Shown here piece by piece: positions 63,899 through 64,000 of a stretch of 64,000 bases of DNA. Source of the DNA: Notospermus geniculatus (lineage: Eukaryota; Nemertea; Pilidiophora; Heteronemertea; Lineidae); NCBI GenBank assembly GCA_002633025.1, contig NMRB01000365.1, positions 1 to 64,000 of the forward strand, read 5' to 3'. A program made the position numbers and the translations under genes. The number at the start of each line of letters is the position of its first letter. Within the stretch, counting starts at the first letter, position 1. The notes under the pieces are model-generated. The model was not told the DNA's origin and did no database searches. It saw nothing but the letters and a program-made list of their open reading frames with translations.

Positions 63899-64000
63899 TT
63901 AAAGCTGACGTGAACGAACGAAAAGCCCCCAATGCGACGAGCAAGACAATGAGGCCCTCGCGAAAAAATAGTTAAAAAACAGTCTAATAGGTGGCGCGCT
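63899..64000 (+). mobile_element. TIR element with tRNA-like modules, copy 3, left end
   Basis: TTAAAGCTGACGTGAACGAA then GCGACGAGCAAGA, matching 15596. The element runs off the window edge. Confidence 0.7.

Overview
The window is animal nuclear DNA: introns and transposon remains of an invertebrate, assembled with two gap runs (38843-39095 and 62227-62249). Candidate lineages are amphioxus or another marine invertebrate with a repeat-rich, highly heterozygous genome. That placement rests on the style of the repeats (GTGAGC-type modular repeats, GGGCC palindromes, BEL/Pao and HARBI1-type elements) and is an inference, not proven.

Only one host gene is well supported. It is a plus-strand TRANK1-like gene (UvrD-type helicase C-terminus followed by TPR-like helices). 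Four exons are visible: about 25799-26021, 26565-26893, 48776-48940 and 59633-59879. The last three join in phase 0. Introns of 21.9 kb and 10.7 kb lie between them and are packed with mobile DNA. The 5' and 3' parts of the gene lie outside the window.

Layout. 0-7 kb: a TTAA-flanked element (993-1641), two hairpin palindromes, and an intronless SGNH-hydrolase ORF (5097-5717, minus). 7.4-14.4 kb: a broken non-LTR retrotransposon and a broken Gypsy-type element, both on minus; the Gypsy carries four local tandem duplications. 14.8-16.2 kb: a short MITE with a 9-bp target duplication, then a TIR element holding two divergent tRNA-like modules. 16.3-20.8 kb: a large inverted duplication holding two opposed, decayed copies of a transposon-type gene (a DTDV-type domain and a Cys-rich tail). 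21.5-25.7 kb: nested TIR elements. 25.8-26.9 kb: two host exons. 27.3-33 kb: modular 290-bp repeats and MITEs. 33.5-42.0 kb: a young BEL/Pao element (near-identical LTRs, 5-bp target duplication) with an inverted internal pol segment and a nested HARBI1-type transposon. 43.5-44.5 kb: a 97-bp tandem array. 46.9-50 kb: more modular repeats, paired palindromes and a host exon with a duplicated splice acceptor. 52-58.6 kb: several palindromic TIR elements. 59.6 kb: a host exon. 60.2-64 kb: a 145-bp tandem array and further palindromes.

The most interesting signal is a set of short palindromes (about 105-160 bp) with unrelated stems but a shared terminal pattern close to GGCCNNNTTCNNNAA. One copy interrupts a tandem repeat so cleanly that its empty site and a 4-bp duplication can be read directly. 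A second family (TIR near GCTGAATGGGTCAATGTCG) shows 9-10 bp target duplications at three loci, as Mutator-type elements do.
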